Below are positions 1 through 10,573 of a stretch of DNA of 64,000 bases, piece by piece. The notes beneath the pieces were generated by a model, which saw only the letters and a list, made by a program, of their open reading frames with translations, was not told the DNA's origin and made no database searches. Each line of letters begins with the position of its first letter. The first letter of the stretch is position 1. This stretch comes from Rugamonas rubra. GTDB lineage: Bacteria; Pseudomonadota; Gammaproteobacteria; Burkholderiales; Burkholderiaceae_D. Position numbers and translations under genes: made by a program. The stretch is from assembly GCF_900114705.1 (NCBI RefSeq), contig NZ_FOTW01000011.1, positions 124,001 to 188,000 on the forward strand. Reading direction: 5' to 3'.

Positions 1-1
1 A

Positions 2-901
2 CACCCCAGCCGGGTCAAGGTGTACGGCGCCGGCTACCACATCCCCCTGTACGCGCTGGGCGACGCGCTCGACCTGTACGCCAGCTATTCGAACGTCGAC
101 TCGGGCACCGTCAGCGCCGGCGTGTTCGACCTGGCCGTCAGCGGCAAGGGCGCGGTGTACGGCGCGCGCTACACCCACAACCTGGCCAAGCGCGGCAACT
201 ACGAGTCGCGCCTGCTCTACGGCGTCGACTACAAGGCCTTCAAGAACAGCGTCGAGCTGCTCGGCCAGCAGCTCGGCAACGACGTCACGGTGCGCCCGCT
301 GAGCCTGGGCTACCTGGGCATCTGGACGCTGGACAAGGGCGAGGCCAGCGCCTCGCTGACCCTGCTGCGCAACATTTCCGGCGGCGCGAACGGCGGCCAA
401 GGCGCCTTCACGCTGGCGCGCGCCGGCGCCAGGGCGGACTACACGGCGCTGCGCTTGGCCGCCAGCGCCAGCCGCGCCCTGGCCGGCGACTGGCAGCTGC
501 GCGCCATCGTCAACGGCCAGTACAGCGCCGACGCGCTGATCCCCGGCGAGCAGTTCGGCGCCGGCGGTTCGAGCTCGGTGCGCGGCTTCGCCGAGCGCGA
601 GATCTCCAACGACAGCGGCCTGGGCGCCAACCTGGAGGCCTACACGCCCAACCTGTGCGCCGGCAGGGAGGGCTGGAACTGCCGCCTGCTGGCCTTCTAC
701 GACAACGCCTGGGTGCGCCGCAGCCACGCCCTGCCGGGCGAGTTGGACAGCACCTCGATCGCCAGCGCCGGCCTCGGCCTGCGCTGGCTGGTCGGCAACA
801 ACCTCAATCTGCAAATCGACTACGGCCATGTGCTGCGGGCCGGCGCCACCGCGCGCGCCGACGCCAACCGTCTGCATCTGCGCCTCGGCCTGTCTTACTA
901 G
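2..901 (+). CDS. TpsB-family outer-membrane secretion pore (ShlB/FhaC/HecB), 5' end off the window
   Basis: This is the C-terminal 299 residues of a two-partner secretion transporter; the reading frame is open from the left edge, so the start is missing. TpsB proteins are 16-strand Omp85-type barrels that move one TpsA exoprotein across the outer membrane. The visible part is made of alternating amphipathic beta strands. It has the Omp85 loop-6 signature SSVRGF (about residue 197 of the visible part) and a C-terminal aromatic (LGLSY) typical of barrel proteins recognised by BamA. The TpsA gene starts only 24 bp downstream on the same strand, which fits a tpsB-tpsA operon. The POTRA domains must lie upstream. 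Confidence 0.9.
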   Translation, partial: HPSRVKVYGAGYHIPLYALGDALDLYASYSNVDSGTVSAGVFDLAVSGKGAVYGARYTHNLAKRGNYESRLLYGVDYKAFKNSVELLGQQLGNDVTVRPLSLGYLGIWTLDKGEASASLTLLRNISGGANGGQGAFTLARAGARADYTALRLAASASRALAGDWQLRAIVNGQYSADALIPGEQFGAGGSSSVRGFAEREISNDSGLGANLEAYTPNLCAGREGWNCRLLAFYDNAWVRRSHALPGELDSTSIASAGLGLRWLVGNNLNLQIDYGHVLRAGATARADANRLHLRLGLSY

Positions 902-925
902 GCGGCCCGGCCACACCAGGACACG

Positions 926-3900
926 ATGATGAAAAACCTCTACAGCCAGCACCCCCTCCGGTCCGCCAACACGGCGGCCTCCCTGCATCTGCGCCGCAAA
1001 CTGCTGGCGGTGGTGGTGGCGGCCTGCTTCAGCACGGCGCAGGCCAACCCCGTCTCGCCGCAGGTGGTGCACGGCCAGGCCACGTTCAACCAGCAGGGCG
1101 CGCTGTTCTCGATCACCAACACGCCCAACACCATCATCGACTGGAAGAGCTTTTCAATCAATCCGGGCGAGCTGACCCGTTTCATCCAGCAGGGCGGCGA
1201 CAGCCGGGTGCTCAACCGCATCACCGGCCAGGACCCCAGCCAGATCCTCGGCGCGCTGCAGTCGAACGGCAAGGTGTTCCTGATCAACCCGAACGGCGTG
1301 CTGTTCGGCAAGGACTCGCGGGTCGACGTCAACGGCCTGGTGGCCTCCAGCCTGGCGATCTCCAACGCCGACTTCCTGGCCGGCAAGAACAACTTCGTCG
1401 CCGGCGCCAACGCCGGCAAGGTGGCCAACGCCGGCGCCATCACCACGCCGGGCGGCGGCCAGATCTTCCTGCTGGCGCCCGAGGTGGAGAACAACGGCCT
1501 GGTCACCGCGCCCAACGGCGAGGTGGTGCTGGCGGCCGGGCGCAGCGTGCAGCTGGTCGACTCGAGCAATCCGGACGTGCGCGTGCTGCTGGCGGCGCCG
1601 GCCGACCGCGCCCTGAACCTGGGCGCCATCGTCGCCAGCGGCGGCCGGGTCGGCATCTACGGCGCGCTGGTCAGCCAGCGCGGCAGCATCAACGCCGACA
1701 CGGCGGTGCGCGGCGCGCAGGGCCAGATCATCCTCAAGGCCAGCGGCAGCACGCTGCTCGAGGCCGGCAGCAGCACCAGCGCCGTCAACGCGGCGGGGCA
1801 GGGCGGCCACATCGAGCTGCTGGGCCGCCAGGTCGGCCTGAACGGCAACGCCCTGGTCGACGCCAGCGGCGCGGCCGGCGGCGGCAGCGTGCTGGTCGGC
1901 GGCGACTACCAGGGCGCCAACGCGGCTGTGCAGAACGCGCAGCAGACCTTCGTCGCGCCGGCGGCGCAGATCCGCGCCGACGCGCTGGCGCGCGGCGACG
2001 GCGGCAAGGTGGTGGTGTGGGGCGACGCGGCCACGCGCATGCACGGCGCCATCTCGGCGCGCGGCGGCGCGGCCGGCGGCAACGGCGGCCTGGTGGAAAC
2101 CTCGGGCCATTATCTGGACGTGGCCGGCGCCAGAGTCGACGCCGGCGCGCCGGCCGGCGCGCGCGGCCGCTGGCTGCTCGACCCCTACGACATCGAGGTG
2201 GTGCTCGCCAACGGCAGCGCCTCGCTGGCCGACGTGGCGCTGTTCGCCAATCCGCCGTCGACCGGCCCCAGCCAGGTGAACGCCGCGCTGCTGTCGGCCG
2301 CGACCGCCGACGTGGTGCTGCAGGCCAACCACGACATCACCTTCAGCAGCGCCGTGACGATCGTCAACCCCGGCACGGGCTTGACGGCGCTGGCCGGCAA
2401 CGACATCAACGTCAACGCCGCCATCAGCAGCGCCGGCGGCGCCATCACCTTGCGCGCCAACGACGCCGGCGGCAGCGAACACGGCAGCGGCGCGTTGACG
2501 ATCAACGCCGGCGGCGCCATCGCCAGCGGCGGCGGCAACCTCAACCTGAGCGGCAGCAACGTCAGCATTCTCGACGCGCTGACGCTGGGCGGCGGCGCGC
2601 TGGCCGTGACGGCGAGCGAGGCGAACGGCGGCATCGTCGTGGGCAGCAACGGCAACATCAGCGGCGTGGCGAGCGCCACCCTGCTGGCCGACAACATGAC
2701 CCTGGGCCACGGCATCGACGCCGGCGGCAACAGCGGCAGCGGCAGCGTCACCCTGGCGCCGCTCACGAGCGGGCGCGCCATCACGCTGGGCGGCAAGGCC
2801 GGCGGCACGCTGGGTCTGGAGTCGGGCGAGCTGAGCGGCATTTCCAGCCACACCCTGACCTTGGGCAACGGCAGCGCCGGCGCCATCGCCAGCGCCGCCA
2901 ACCTGGGCCTGGACGACCTGGTCGACCTGAACCTGATCAGCGGCGCCGCCATCACGCTGAACCACAACATCACCCTGGGCGACGCCAACGCCACGCTGGG
3001 CGCCATCGCCGGCGGCGGCGTGCTGACGGTGGGCGGCGGCGCGCAGCTGCAGGCGCCGAGCATCGCCCTGCGCGCCGACCAGATGACGCTGGGCGGCGCC
3101 CTGAGCGCGGCCACCGTCAAGCTCGACACCTACGCCAGCGCCAGCGTCATCAACGTCGGCAACGGCGCCGTCGACGGCACGGGCGTGCTCGGCCTGAGCG
3201 AGGCAGAATTGAAGACCAGCAGCGGCGCCAACCTGGCCATCGGCGGCTATGGCGGCCACTACGGCGCGCTAACCGTGGTCGGCACGCTGAATTTGGGCGA
3301 GAGCGGCGGCAGCGCGCAGAGCAAGCTGAGCCTGACGGGCGGCAGCATCGCCGTCAACGGCGCCGTCACGCTGCAGGGCGCGCTGGCCCTGCACGCCATC
3401 GGCGAGGGCGGCGCCATCACGCAAAGCGCGGCGATCAACGCCGCCAGCCTGTCCGCCATCGGCGCGGCGGTCACGCTGAACGGCAACAACACGGTGGGCC
3501 ACGTGTCCGGCCACAGCACCGAGGGGGCCTTCCAGTTCAAAACCGGCGGCGCCTTGACGGTCGACAGCGGCAGCGAGTTCAGCGGCATCAGCGGCGCCAC
3601 CGGCGTCACCCTGGCGGCCGGCTCGATCGAGCAGAACCCGTATGCGCCGGTGGTGACCCCGCAGCTGACTCTGCTGACGGCGGGCCAGGTCCACCTGGGC
3701 AGCATCTCCAACCAGATCGCCGCGCTGACGGCGGAGAACGTCAGCTTGCTCAGCCTGAGCAACCTCGGCGCGCTGACCCTGGGCGCGGTCAGCCTGAACA
3801 ACAACAACGACACCTACCTGAACATCAGCACCAGCGGCCAGCTGAAGGTCGAGCAGGCGCTGTCGAGCCACGGCGCCAATGTGCAGCTGAGCGGCGATAG

Positions 3901-6544
3901 CATCGTGGTCGGCAACAGCACCACGCCGGGCGCGGCCAGCGTCACCGGTGGCAACACCACACTCAGCGCGACGGGCAGCGGCGGCATCAGCCTGGCCAGC
4001 GGCGCCAGCGTGTCCGGCGCCAACATCACCTTCCACGCCGACCGCGTCGTGCTCGATTCCGGCGCGGCCGTGCACGGCGTGATGCCGTACAGCGCCGCGG
4101 AGGGTTTCTACCCCAGCGTCAATTTCGTCACCCACAGCAACAGCCGCCCGATCGAGCTCGGCGCCACCGCCAGCGACGGCGAGGGCGGCCGGCTGGCGCT
4201 GACCGACACGATGCTGAAAACCATCACCGGTGCCGGCATCGGCATCGGCCAGAGCGGCCACACCGGCGGCATAGCCGTGGTCGGCGCGCTCGACCTGAGC
4301 GGCGCGGCCAACACCGCCCACAAGTTGACGCTGCAAACGGAGGGCAACCTGACGGTGGGCGGCGCCATCACCACCGGCGGCGGCATCGGCCTGGAGGCGG
4401 GCGGCGTGCTGAGCAACAACAGCATGCTGAGCGCGTCCTACGTCTCCCTGCGCGGCGACAACATTGTGCTCGGCGGCAGCGCCGGCCAGGGCATCCTCGC
4501 CACCGGCGGGGTGGTCGAACTGGCCACCCGCTCCGCCGGCATGGCGGCCGAACTGGGCACCGACACGGCCAGCGGCGACAAGCTGCGCCTGTCGAGCGCC
4601 GGCCTGGCCAGCATCAGCGCCGCCAAGCTGCACATCGCGGCCGACGGCAATCTCGACGTGCTCGGCACGCTGTCGATGCCGGCCAGCGTGCTCAGCCTGA
4701 CCAGCCAGGGCAGGATCACCATCGGCCAGGCGATCACCACCGACGTGCTCAAGCTCAAGTCAAACGAGCTGAGCATCGGCGACACCGTCACCGCCAACCT
4801 GGTCAGCATGTCGCCCGCCACCAGCGGGCGCGGCATCGTCGTCGGCGCCGCCTGCGCCACCGGCCCCTGCCTGTCGATCACCGACCTGTCGCGCCTGAAC
4901 GCCGCCACCGTCGGCATCGGCTCGACCGACAACAACATCCTGACCGGCGACATCAACGTCGCCGGCATCACCGTCGGCGTCAGCGCGTCGACCGACCGCA
5001 ACGCCACCACCACCCGCATCGGCCTGCTGGGCAACGGCCAGATCAGCCAGAGCGGGCCGATCGAGGTGCGCGACCTGGGCATCGAGACCAACGGCACGGT
5101 GAGCCTGGTCAACACCGGCAACAAGGTGCAAAACCTGGCGGCGCACCAGAGCGGCAACGGCAACCACTTCAGCTTCGTCAACAACCGCAGCCTGGCCATC
5201 GCCCGCCTGATCGGCGGCGGCAATGCCGACTCGCAGTCGTACGATGTCGACGGCGTCTACTCGCAGGGCAACGTGTCGCTGGCCATCGCCAGCGGCGCGC
5301 TGAGCGGCGCCATCACCCGCGCCGACGGTTCGATCGTGCCCGGCGGCAGTATCACCGCCGCCGCGCTGACGCTCGACGCCACCCAGGGCATCGGCACGGC
5401 CGCCGCGCCGCTGCTGACCCAGGTGTCCGAGTTGACGGCCGAGAACAAGGCCGGCGGCCACAGCACGGCGACGATCAACATCACCAACGTCAACAACCCG
5501 CACCACCAGGCCGAGGGGCGGCCGGTCGAGCTGCTCGTGCACAAGCTGTGGCAGACCGACGTGACGACGCCGAACGACGGCGCCATCACGCTCGACAACA
5601 CCGGCGGCGTGGTCGTCGCCGTCGGCGACGGCATCAAGACCGGCGCCGGCGCGATCACCGTGCAAACCCACAGTCCGCTGACCGTGCTGGGCGGTGTTAC
5701 CTCGACGTCGGGCAACATCCACCTGACGGCAGGCGGGCCGAGCAACGCCACCGACGACATCTTGACCATCTCCGGCAGTGTTGCCTCGGGCAGCGGCAAC
5801 ATCGCGCTGGCCGCCGGCCACAGCATCATCGGCGTCACCAACAGCACCGTGCACAGCAGCAGTGGCCAGGTCAGCAGCGCGCCGAACCAAAACGTGCCGG
5901 CGCCGACCCCCACGCCGACGCCGACCCCCACGCCGACGCCGGACCCGACCCCCACGCCGACCCCCGAGCCGACCCCGACTCCGGTGCCGACGCCAACGCC
6001 GGTGCCGACGCCAACGCCGGTCCCGACGCCCGTGCCCACGCCAGTGCCAACGCCAGTACCAACGCCGGTGCCAACGCCGGTGCCAACGCCGGTGCCCGTG
6101 CCGACGCCGGTACCAACCCCGGTACCAACGCCGGTACCGGTGCCAACACCGGTGCCAACCCCCACCCCGACCCCCACCCCCACGCCGCCACCGTCGGCCG
6201 ACATTTGCACGATCGCGCCGAACTCGGCGCTGTGCCAGGTGCTGTCGCCGCCAACGGCCAGCGAGCCGGTCAAGCCGGTGCAGCTGGCCGGCAACGAGAT
6301 CATCAAGACCGTCACCGCCAGCACGCCGCGTTATGACGCTCCGGTGGGCTTGGGCCAGGGCGGCTCGTCCGGCGCCGGCTCCGGCAGCAGCAGCGGCGGC
6401 GGCACCGGCAGCAGCGGCGGCGCCGCCACCGCCAGCACGCCGGACGACAGCAAGTCCGACAAGAAATCGGACACCAAAGAAACCGCAAGCAACGAAAAAA
6501 CCGGAACGAAAAATGAACCAGTTAAAAAAATGTATTGCAATTAG
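926..6544 (+). CDS. TpsA exoprotein, filamentous haemagglutinin family (FHA N-terminal secretion domain)
   Basis: Large secreted protein of 1872 aa. Residues 1-41 are an extended signal peptide ([16 protein letters not shown]) with a plausible cleavage site before NPVSPQ. The TPS secretion domain follows (about 42-290) with the diagnostic NPNG at 121-124. The long middle is a repetitive Gly/Ala/Asn-rich beta-helix. Residues about 1658-1756 are a Pro-Thr-Val repeat, then a close cysteine pair (C1761, C1770) and a Gly/Ser/Lys-rich tail. In HMW1-type adhesins a C-terminal cysteine loop anchors the protein to its TpsB; a similar role here is an inference. No toxin or CDI module is seen at the C-terminus, so an adhesin or surface-fibre role is likelier than contact-dependent inhibition. 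Its last 32 bp overlap the next gene. Confidence 0.9.
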   Translation: MMKNLYSQHPLRSANTAASLHLRRKLLAVVVAACFSTAQANPVSPQVVHGQATFNQQGALFSITNTPNTIIDWKSFSINPGELTRFIQQGGDSRVLNRITGQDPSQILGALQSNGKVFLINPNGVLFGKDSRVDVNGLVASSLAISNADFLAGKNNFVAGANAGKVANAGAITTPGGGQIFLLAPEVENNGLVTAPNGEVVLAAGRSVQLVDSSNPDVRVLLAAPADRALNLGAIVASGGRVGIYGALVSQRGSINADTAVRGAQGQIILKASGSTLLEAGSSTSAVNAAGQGGHIELLGRQVGLNGNALVDASGAAGGGSVLVGGDYQGANAAVQNAQQTFVAPAAQIRADALARGDGGKVVVWGDAATRMHGAISARGGAAGGNGGLVETSGHYLDVAGARVDAGAPAGARGRWLLDPYDIEVVLANGSASLADVALFANPPSTGPSQVNAALLSAATADVVLQANHDITFSSAVTIVNPGTGLTALAGNDINVNAAISSAGGAITLRANDAGGSEHGSGALTINAGGAIASGGGNLNLSGSNVSILDALTLGGGALAVTASEANGGIVVGSNGNISGVASATLLADNMTLGHGIDAGGNSGSGSVTLAPLTSGRAITLGGKAGGTLGLESGELSGISSHTLTLGNGSAGAIASAANLGLDDLVDLNLISGAAITLNHNITLGDANATLGAIAGGGVLTVGGGAQLQAPSIALRADQMTLGGALSAATVKLDTYASASVINVGNGAVDGTGVLGLSEAELKTSSGANLAIGGYGGHYGALTVVGTLNLGESGGSAQSKLSLTGGSIAVNGAVTLQGALALHAIGEGGAITQSAAINAASLSAIGAAVTLNGNNTVGHVSGHSTEGAFQFKTGGALTVDSGSEFSGISGATGVTLAAGSIEQNPYAPVVTPQLTLLTAGQVHLGSISNQIAALTAENVSLLSLSNLGALTLGAVSLNNNNDTYLNISTSGQLKVEQALSSHGANVQLSGDSIVVGNSTTPGAASVTGGNTTLSATGSGGISLASGASVSGANITFHADRVVLDSGAAVHGVMPYSAAEGFYPSVNFVTHSNSRPIELGATASDGEGGRLALTDTMLKTITGAGIGIGQSGHTGGIAVVGALDLSGAANTAHKLTLQTEGNLTVGGAITTGGGIGLEAGGVLSNNSMLSASYVSLRGDNIVLGGSAGQGILATGGVVELATRSAGMAAELGTDTASGDKLRLSSAGLASISAAKLHIAADGNLDVLGTLSMPASVLSLTSQGRITIGQAITTDVLKLKSNELSIGDTVTANLVSMSPATSGRGIVVGAACATGPCLSITDLSRLNAATVGIGSTDNNILTGDINVAGITVGVSASTDRNATTTRIGLLGNGQISQSGPIEVRDLGIETNGTVSLVNTGNKVQNLAAHQSGNGNHFSFVNNRSLAIARLIGGGNADSQSYDVDGVYSQGNVSLAIASGALSGAITRADGSIVPGGSITAAALTLDATQGIGTAAAPLLTQVSELTAENKAGGHSTATINITNVNNPHHQAEGRPVELLVHKLWQTDVTTPNDGAITLDNTGGVVVAVGDGIKTGAGAITVQTHSPLTVLGGVTSTSGNIHLTAGGPSNATDDILTISGSVASGSGNIALAAGHSIIGVTNSTVHSSSGQVSSAPNQNVPAPTPTPTPTPTPTPDPTPTPTPEPTPTPVPTPTPVPTPTPVPTPVPTPVPTPVPTPVPTPVPTPVPVPTPVPTPVPTPVPVPTPVPTPTPTPTPTPPPSADICTIAPNSALCQVLSPPTASEPVKPVQLAGNEIIKTVTASTPRYDAPVGLGQGGSSGAGSGSSSGGGTGSSGGAATASTPDDSKSDKKSDTKETASNEKTGTKNEPVKKMYCN
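5900..6190 (+). repeat. Degenerate tandem repeat encoding Pro-Thr / Pro-Val-Pro-Thr
   Basis: About 290 bp of short repeats based on ccgacsccs/gtgccaacg units, coding PTPTPTP, then PVPTPTP, then PVPTPVP blocks inside the TpsA gene. It probably forms an extended, rigid stalk between the beta-helix and the C-terminal cysteine loop. Such low-complexity DNA can change length by slippage. Confidence 0.85.
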
Positions 6545-7376
6545 GGCCTGGCTGCTGCTGGTCTTGTGCTGCTGCGGCTCGCTGGCGCTGGCGGCCCAGG
6601 TCGCCGGTACGGTGACCCAGCTGAGCGGCCCGCTGCTGGCGCGCAAGGCCGACGGCGCCGTCAAGATCCTCTCGCTCAAGTCCGAGGTGGAGAGCGGCGA
6701 CACCCTGGTGACGGAGAAGAACACCTACGCCCTAGTCAAGTTCATCGACAACAGCGAGATCACGCTCAAGCCCGGCACCACCTTCAAGATCGACAACTTC
6801 TCCTTCGACGCCGGCAAGCCGGGCGGCGACGCCGCCTCGTTCAGCCTGGTCAAGGGCGGCTTGCGCTCGCTGACCGGCCTGCTCGGCAAACGCAGCAAGG
6901 AGCGCTTCGAACTGAAGACGCCGAGCGCCACCATCGGCATCCGCGGCACCACCTTCATCGCCGAGTGGGAGCCCGAGGCGGAGGTCAGTGTCGCCGCGCG
7001 CCAGGCCTGGCGCATGGCCAGCACCGCCGCACTGGGCGGCAGCGACGCCGCGCCGCTGATGCCGCTGCGGCCGCTGCCGCCATTGCCATCATTGTTGCTG
7101 GCACAGGGGCCGCTGCCGCCGTCGCCGGGGGCGCGGGCGCCCGGCCTGTACGTGCAGGTGATCGACGGCCTGATCCATGTGGCCAATCCCGCCGGCACGA
7201 GCAATTTTAGCGCCGGCCAGTTCGGCTTCACCCCCTCGTTCAAGGCGCCGCCGGTGCTCTTGCCGACCAATCCCGGCATCCAGTTCACGCCGCCGGCGGC
7301 CTTCAGCGCGCCCACCAACGGCAGCGCGGCCAACGGCGGCAACAAAGCAAAAACCGTCGACTGCGAAGTACGCTGA
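6513..7376 (+). CDS. FecR-domain periplasmic protein linked to the TpsA gene
   Basis: 287-aa protein starting [10 protein letters not shown], with a signal peptide (hydrophobic [14 protein letters not shown], cleavage near AQV). A FecR domain follows at about 30-150, including [23 protein letters not shown] and the conserved [13 protein letters not shown] block. The C-terminal part is Pro/Leu/Ala-rich and not recognised. This type lacks the cytoplasmic anti-sigma region of true FecR, and no sigma factor gene is adjacent. It overlaps the 3' end of tpsA by 32 bp, so translation is probably coupled. I infer a role with the exoprotein in the envelope; the function is not established. The start was chosen for the signal peptide that follows directly. 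Confidence 0.8.
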   Translation: MNQLKKCIAIRAWLLLVLCCCGSLALAAQVAGTVTQLSGPLLARKADGAVKILSLKSEVESGDTLVTEKNTYALVKFIDNSEITLKPGTTFKIDNFSFDAGKPGGDAASFSLVKGGLRSLTGLLGKRSKERFELKTPSATIGIRGTTFIAEWEPEAEVSVAARQAWRMASTAALGGSDAAPLMPLRPLPPLPSLLLAQGPLPPSPGARAPGLYVQVIDGLIHVANPAGTSNFSAGQFGFTPSFKAPPVLLPTNPGIQFTPPAAFSAPTNGSAANGGNKAKTVDCEVR

Positions 7377-7436
7377 GCGGGGTGGGTGGTGGCGGGCGCG
7401 CAGCACGCCCCCGCCGCCCCGCACGCTAGAAAACGC

Positions 7437-7467
7437 TTGACCTTCCTATCATGGGATGGTTGATGCT
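7437..7467 (+). promoter_or_regulatory. CueR-type promoter of copA
   Basis: -35 TTGACC (7437-7442), then a 19-bp spacer containing a near-perfect dyad ACCTTCC..GGATGGT (7440-7460), then a weak -10 (GATGCT, 7462-7467). The over-long spacer with a dyad in it is the hallmark of promoters activated by MerR/CueR regulators through DNA distortion. It lies 33 bp before copA and closely resembles the site upstream of the copper chaperone gene at 16964-16987. Confidence 0.8.
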
Positions 7468-7499
7468 ACAGTGATCCCGTAGCCATCCGAGTACCGCCC

Positions 7500-9848
7500 A
7501 TGAGCCCGTCCGACACCATCCCCTCCCAATCCGCCGCCGCCGTGGATGCCGCGCTGTCCCAGTCGATCCGCATCGAAGGCATGAGTTGCGCCTCCTGCGT
7601 CGGCCGGGTCGAGAAGGCGCTGGCCGCCATGCCCGGCGTGCGCAGCGTCAGCGTCAACCTGGCCACCGAGATGGCGCGTGTCGAATCGGCCGCGCCCTTG
7701 TCCTTCGCCGCGCTGGCCGAGGTGGTCGAGCGGGCCGGCTACCACGCCGCGCCGCCGCCCGCCAAACCCGAGTCGGCCGCCGTCGCCATGGCGCACAGCG
7801 GCAACGACGGCCGCGCCGTGGTGTTCGCCGCGCTGCTCTCGCTGCCGCTGCTGGGGCCCATGCTGCTCGACTTTTTCGGTGTGCACGCCATGCTCGACGG
7901 CCGCCTCCAATTCCTGCTGGCCACGCCGGTGCAGTTCTGGCTGGGCGCGCGCTTCTACCGCGCCGGCTGGAAGGCGGCGCGCGCCGGCAGCGGCAATATG
8001 GACCTGCTGGTCGCCCTGGGCACCAGCGCCGCCTACGGCCTCAGCGTCTACCAGCTGCTGGCCGGCAGCCACCTCGACGCCATGGGCGCACCGGTGCTGT
8101 ACTTCGAGGCCTCGGCCGTGGTGATCACCCTGGTGCTGCTGGGCAAATGGCTGGAGGCCCGCGCCAAGCGCCAGACCACGGCGGCCATCCGCGCCCTGCA
8201 GGTGCTGCGCCCCGAGTCGGCGCGCGTGCGCCGTGGCGGCCAGGACTTGGAAATGCCGATCGAGCAGGTGGCGCTGGACGACCTGGTGGTGATCCGCCCG
8301 GGCGAACGGGTCGCCGTCGACGGCGTCGTCGTCGAGGGCGCCAGCCAGCTCGACGAGTCGCTGATCAGCGGCGAGAGCCTGCCGGTGGCGCGCCAGGTCG
8401 GCGAACGGGTCACCGGCGGCTCGATCAACGGCGACGGCCTGCTGCTGGTGCGCACCAGCGCCGTCGGCGCCGAGACCACGCTGGCGCGCATCATCCGCTT
8501 GGTCGAGGACGCGCAGGCGGCCAAGGCGCCGATCCAGCGCCTGGTCGACCAGGTCAGCGCCGTCTTCGTGCCGGTGGTGCTGGTGCTGGCGCTGCTGACC
8601 TTCCTCGGCTGGTGGCTGCTCGGCGGCGACGCCGAACTGGCCATCATCAACGCCGTCGCCGTGCTGGTGATCGCCTGTCCCTGCGCGCTGGGGCTGGCCA
8701 CGCCGGCCGCCATCATGGCCGGCACCGGCGTGGCGGCGCGCTACGGCATCCTGATCAAGGACGCCGAGGCGTTGGAGATCGCCCACCACACCACCACCGT
8801 GGTGTTCGACAAGACCGGCACGCTGACCGAGGGCAAGCCGACCCTGGCCGCCGCCGTGCCGTATGAGATTGGCGAACGGGAGCTGCTGCAACTGGCCGCC
8901 AGCGTGCAACGGGGCAGCGAGCACGCGCTGGCCCGCGCCGTGGTCGAGGCCGCCGCCAAGCAGCTGGCCGAGGCCGGCAGCGCCGGCACCGCGTCGAACG
9001 GCATCGCGGCGGCCGGCGCGGTGCCGTTCGACGCGGCCGCGCCGGCCCAGACACAGCCGGCCGCCGCGCCGGCCTTCCGCGCCGGCCCGGCCAGCGAGGT
9101 CAGCGCCCTGCCCGGACGCGGCGTCGCCGCCGTCGTCGACGGCCGCCGCCTGCTGCTCGGCAGCAGCCGCCTGATGGAGGAACAGGGCGTGGCGCTGGCG
9201 CCGCTGGCCGCCCGCGCCGCCGCGCTGGAGGCCGAGGGCCGCACCATCTCCTGGCTGGCCGAAAGCGCGCCGCCGCGCCTGCTCGGCCTGCTGGCCTTCG
9301 GCGACCGCGTCAAGCCGAGCGCGCGCGCCGGCGTGCAGCGCCTGCACGCGCTGGGCATCCAGACCGTGCTGCTGACCGGCGACAACCAGGGCAGCGCCGA
9401 CGCCGCCGGCGCCGCCCTCGGCATCGGCCGGGTGCTGGCCAACGTGCTGCCGGGCGGCAAGGCCGAGGCCGTCGCCGCGCTCAAGCGCGAGGGCCAGCGC
9501 GTCGCCATGGTCGGCGACGGCATCAACGACGCGCCGGCGCTGGCCGCCGCCGATGTCGGCATCGCCATGTCGACCGGCACCGACGTCGCCATGCACGCCG
9601 CCGGCATCACCCTGATGCGCGGCGACCCGGCCCTGGTGGCCGACGCCATCGCCATCTCGCGCCGCACCTACCGCAAGATCCGGCAGAACCTGTTCTGGGC
9701 CTTCATCTACAACCTGGTCGGCATTCCGCTCGCCGCGCTCGGCCTGCTCAACCCGATGGTGGCCGGCGCCGCCATGGCGCTCAGCTCGGTGAGCGTGATC
9801 AGCAACGCGCTGCTGCTGCGCCGCTGGAAGCCGGAGGGCGAGAAATGA
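7500..9848 (+). CDS. copA: Cu(I)-exporting P1B-type ATPase CopA
   Basis: 782-aa ATP-driven copper exporter of the inner membrane, moving Cu(I) from cytoplasm to periplasm. It has one N-terminal heavy-metal-associated domain (about 21-90) with metal ligands GMSCASC (C30, C33). Paired membrane helices follow, then the actuator domain (SGESLPV), the intramembrane CPC motif (C393-P-C395), the phosphorylated aspartate in DKTGT (D437) and the hinge [16 protein letters not shown]. An Ala/Pro-rich insertion lies in the nucleotide-binding domain around residues 500-530. Length fits single-HMA CopA. It is preceded by a CueR-type promoter and overlaps the regulator gene by 4 bp (ATGA), so copper should induce both. 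Confidence 0.95.
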   Translation: MSPSDTIPSQSAAAVDAALSQSIRIEGMSCASCVGRVEKALAAMPGVRSVSVNLATEMARVESAAPLSFAALAEVVERAGYHAAPPPAKPESAAVAMAHSGNDGRAVVFAALLSLPLLGPMLLDFFGVHAMLDGRLQFLLATPVQFWLGARFYRAGWKAARAGSGNMDLLVALGTSAAYGLSVYQLLAGSHLDAMGAPVLYFEASAVVITLVLLGKWLEARAKRQTTAAIRALQVLRPESARVRRGGQDLEMPIEQVALDDLVVIRPGERVAVDGVVVEGASQLDESLISGESLPVARQVGERVTGGSINGDGLLLVRTSAVGAETTLARIIRLVEDAQAAKAPIQRLVDQVSAVFVPVVLVLALLTFLGWWLLGGDAELAIINAVAVLVIACPCALGLATPAAIMAGTGVAARYGILIKDAEALEIAHHTTTVVFDKTGTLTEGKPTLAAAVPYEIGERELLQLAASVQRGSEHALARAVVEAAAKQLAEAGSAGTASNGIAAAGAVPFDAAAPAQTQPAAAPAFRAGPASEVSALPGRGVAAVVDGRRLLLGSSRLMEEQGVALAPLAARAAALEAEGRTISWLAESAPPRLLGLLAFGDRVKPSARAGVQRLHALGIQTVLLTGDNQGSADAAGAALGIGRVLANVLPGGKAEAVAALKREGQRVAMVGDGINDAPALAAADVGIAMSTGTDVAMHAAGITLMRGDPALVADAIAISRRTYRKIRQNLFWAFIYNLVGIPLAALGLLNPMVAGAAMALSSVSVISNALLLRRWKPEGEK

Positions 9849-10264
9849 ACATCGGCCAGGCGGCCAGCGCCACCGGCGTGACGGCCAAAATGATCCGCTA
9901 CTACGAGAGCATCGGCCTGGTCGCCGAGAGCCGCCGCAGCGGCGCCGGCTACCGCACCTACAGCGAGGACGAGCTGCACGCGCTGCGCTTCATCAAGCGC
10001 GGCCGCACGCTCGGCTTCTCGCTCGAGCAGATCCGCGAGCTGCTGTCGCTGTGGCAGAACAAGGAGCGCGCCAGCGCCGACGTGAAGGCCATCGCGCTCG
10101 TTCACGTGGCCGAACTCGACGAGCGCATCGCCGCCCTGACGGAGATGCGCGACACCCTGCAACAACTGGCCGGCAGCTGCCACGGCGACCAGCGCCCGGA
10201 CTGCCCGATCCTGCAAAGCCTGGGCGCGGTGGGCGCGGATTGTTGCACGGCTAGCAAGAAGTAA
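9845..10264 (+). CDS. cueR: Cu(I)-responsive MerR-family activator CueR
   Basis: 139-aa regulator. The N-terminal winged-helix MerR domain begins [12 protein letters not shown] and contains [12 protein letters not shown] long dimerisation helix follows, then a C-terminal metal loop with C112 and C120 spaced exactly as the Cu(I) ligands of E. coli CueR, and an extra CC pair at 133-134. It overlaps copA by 4 bp. It should sense cytoplasmic Cu(I) and activate the copA promoter and probably the chaperone gene promoter at 16.98 kb. It is the only MerR regulator in the window. Confidence 0.92.
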   Translation: MNIGQAASATGVTAKMIRYYESIGLVAESRRSGAGYRTYSEDELHALRFIKRGRTLGFSLEQIRELLSLWQNKERASADVKAIALVHVAELDERIAALTEMRDTLQQLAGSCHGDQRPDCPILQSLGAVGADCCTASKK

Positions 10265-10293
10265 TAGACCCCCGGGCGGCGCGACCGTATAAT
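10265..10293 (+). promoter_or_regulatory. Putative sigma70 promoter of the riboswitch transcript
   Basis: TAGACC (10265-10270), a 17-bp spacer and a perfect TATAAT (10288-10293), directly after the cueR stop and about 10 bp before the cobalamin riboswitch. Confidence 0.6.
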
Positions 10294-10302
10294 CGCGCTG
10301 TT

Positions 10303-10492
10303 TTGGTGCCCGCGCGTCCGCCCGGACGTGCAGTTAAACGGGAAACATGGAGCCGCCCACGCGGTCAACATGTGCTGCCCCCGCAACGGTAAGCAAGCGT
10401 CGTCGTCGACGACAAGCCGCTACTCAATACCACTGTGCGTTCGCACGGGAAGGTGGAGCGGTTCGCCTTGCCAGCCCGGATACCGGCCAGGA
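10303..10492 (+). ncRNA. Cobalamin (AdoCbl-class) riboswitch
   Basis: The conserved blocks occur in the right order: TTGGTGCC at the 5' side, GTTAAACGGGAA, the core CTGCCCCCGCAACGGTAAG (10375-10393), CACTG before GCACGGGAAGG, and the 3' B12 box GCCAGCCCGGATACCGGCC (10470-10488). It lies in the 5' leader of the TonB-dependent receptor, about 80 nt before the start codon. Bound cobalamin would be expected to switch receptor expression off. A covariance-model search (Rfam Cobalamin) would settle the boundaries. Confidence 0.93.
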
Positions 10493-10573
10493 CAGGTGGA
10501 GGCGTTCGCGCGCCTTCTGTTCAATCGTGCCCACGGGGAAGTGGGTGGATTGCCGCTGTCTATCGGATCTATC

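Noticed and set aside
655..3900. Long open frames on both strands across the TpsA gene
   Set aside because: High-GC codon third positions keep antisense and shifted frames open. These translations are Arg/Gln/Gly- or Ala/Gly/Val-monotonous and have no domain, while the 926-6544 frame has a signal peptide and TPS motifs.
5900..6190. CRISPR-like repeat array
   Set aside because: The repeats are short, without spacers, and in frame as Pro-Thr codons within the TpsA gene.
1..7376. Contact-dependent inhibition (CDI) toxin-immunity locus
   Set aside because: TpsA ends in a Pro-Thr stalk and Gly/Ser/Lys tail with no VENN motif or toxin domain, and the next gene is a FecR-domain protein, not an immunity protein.
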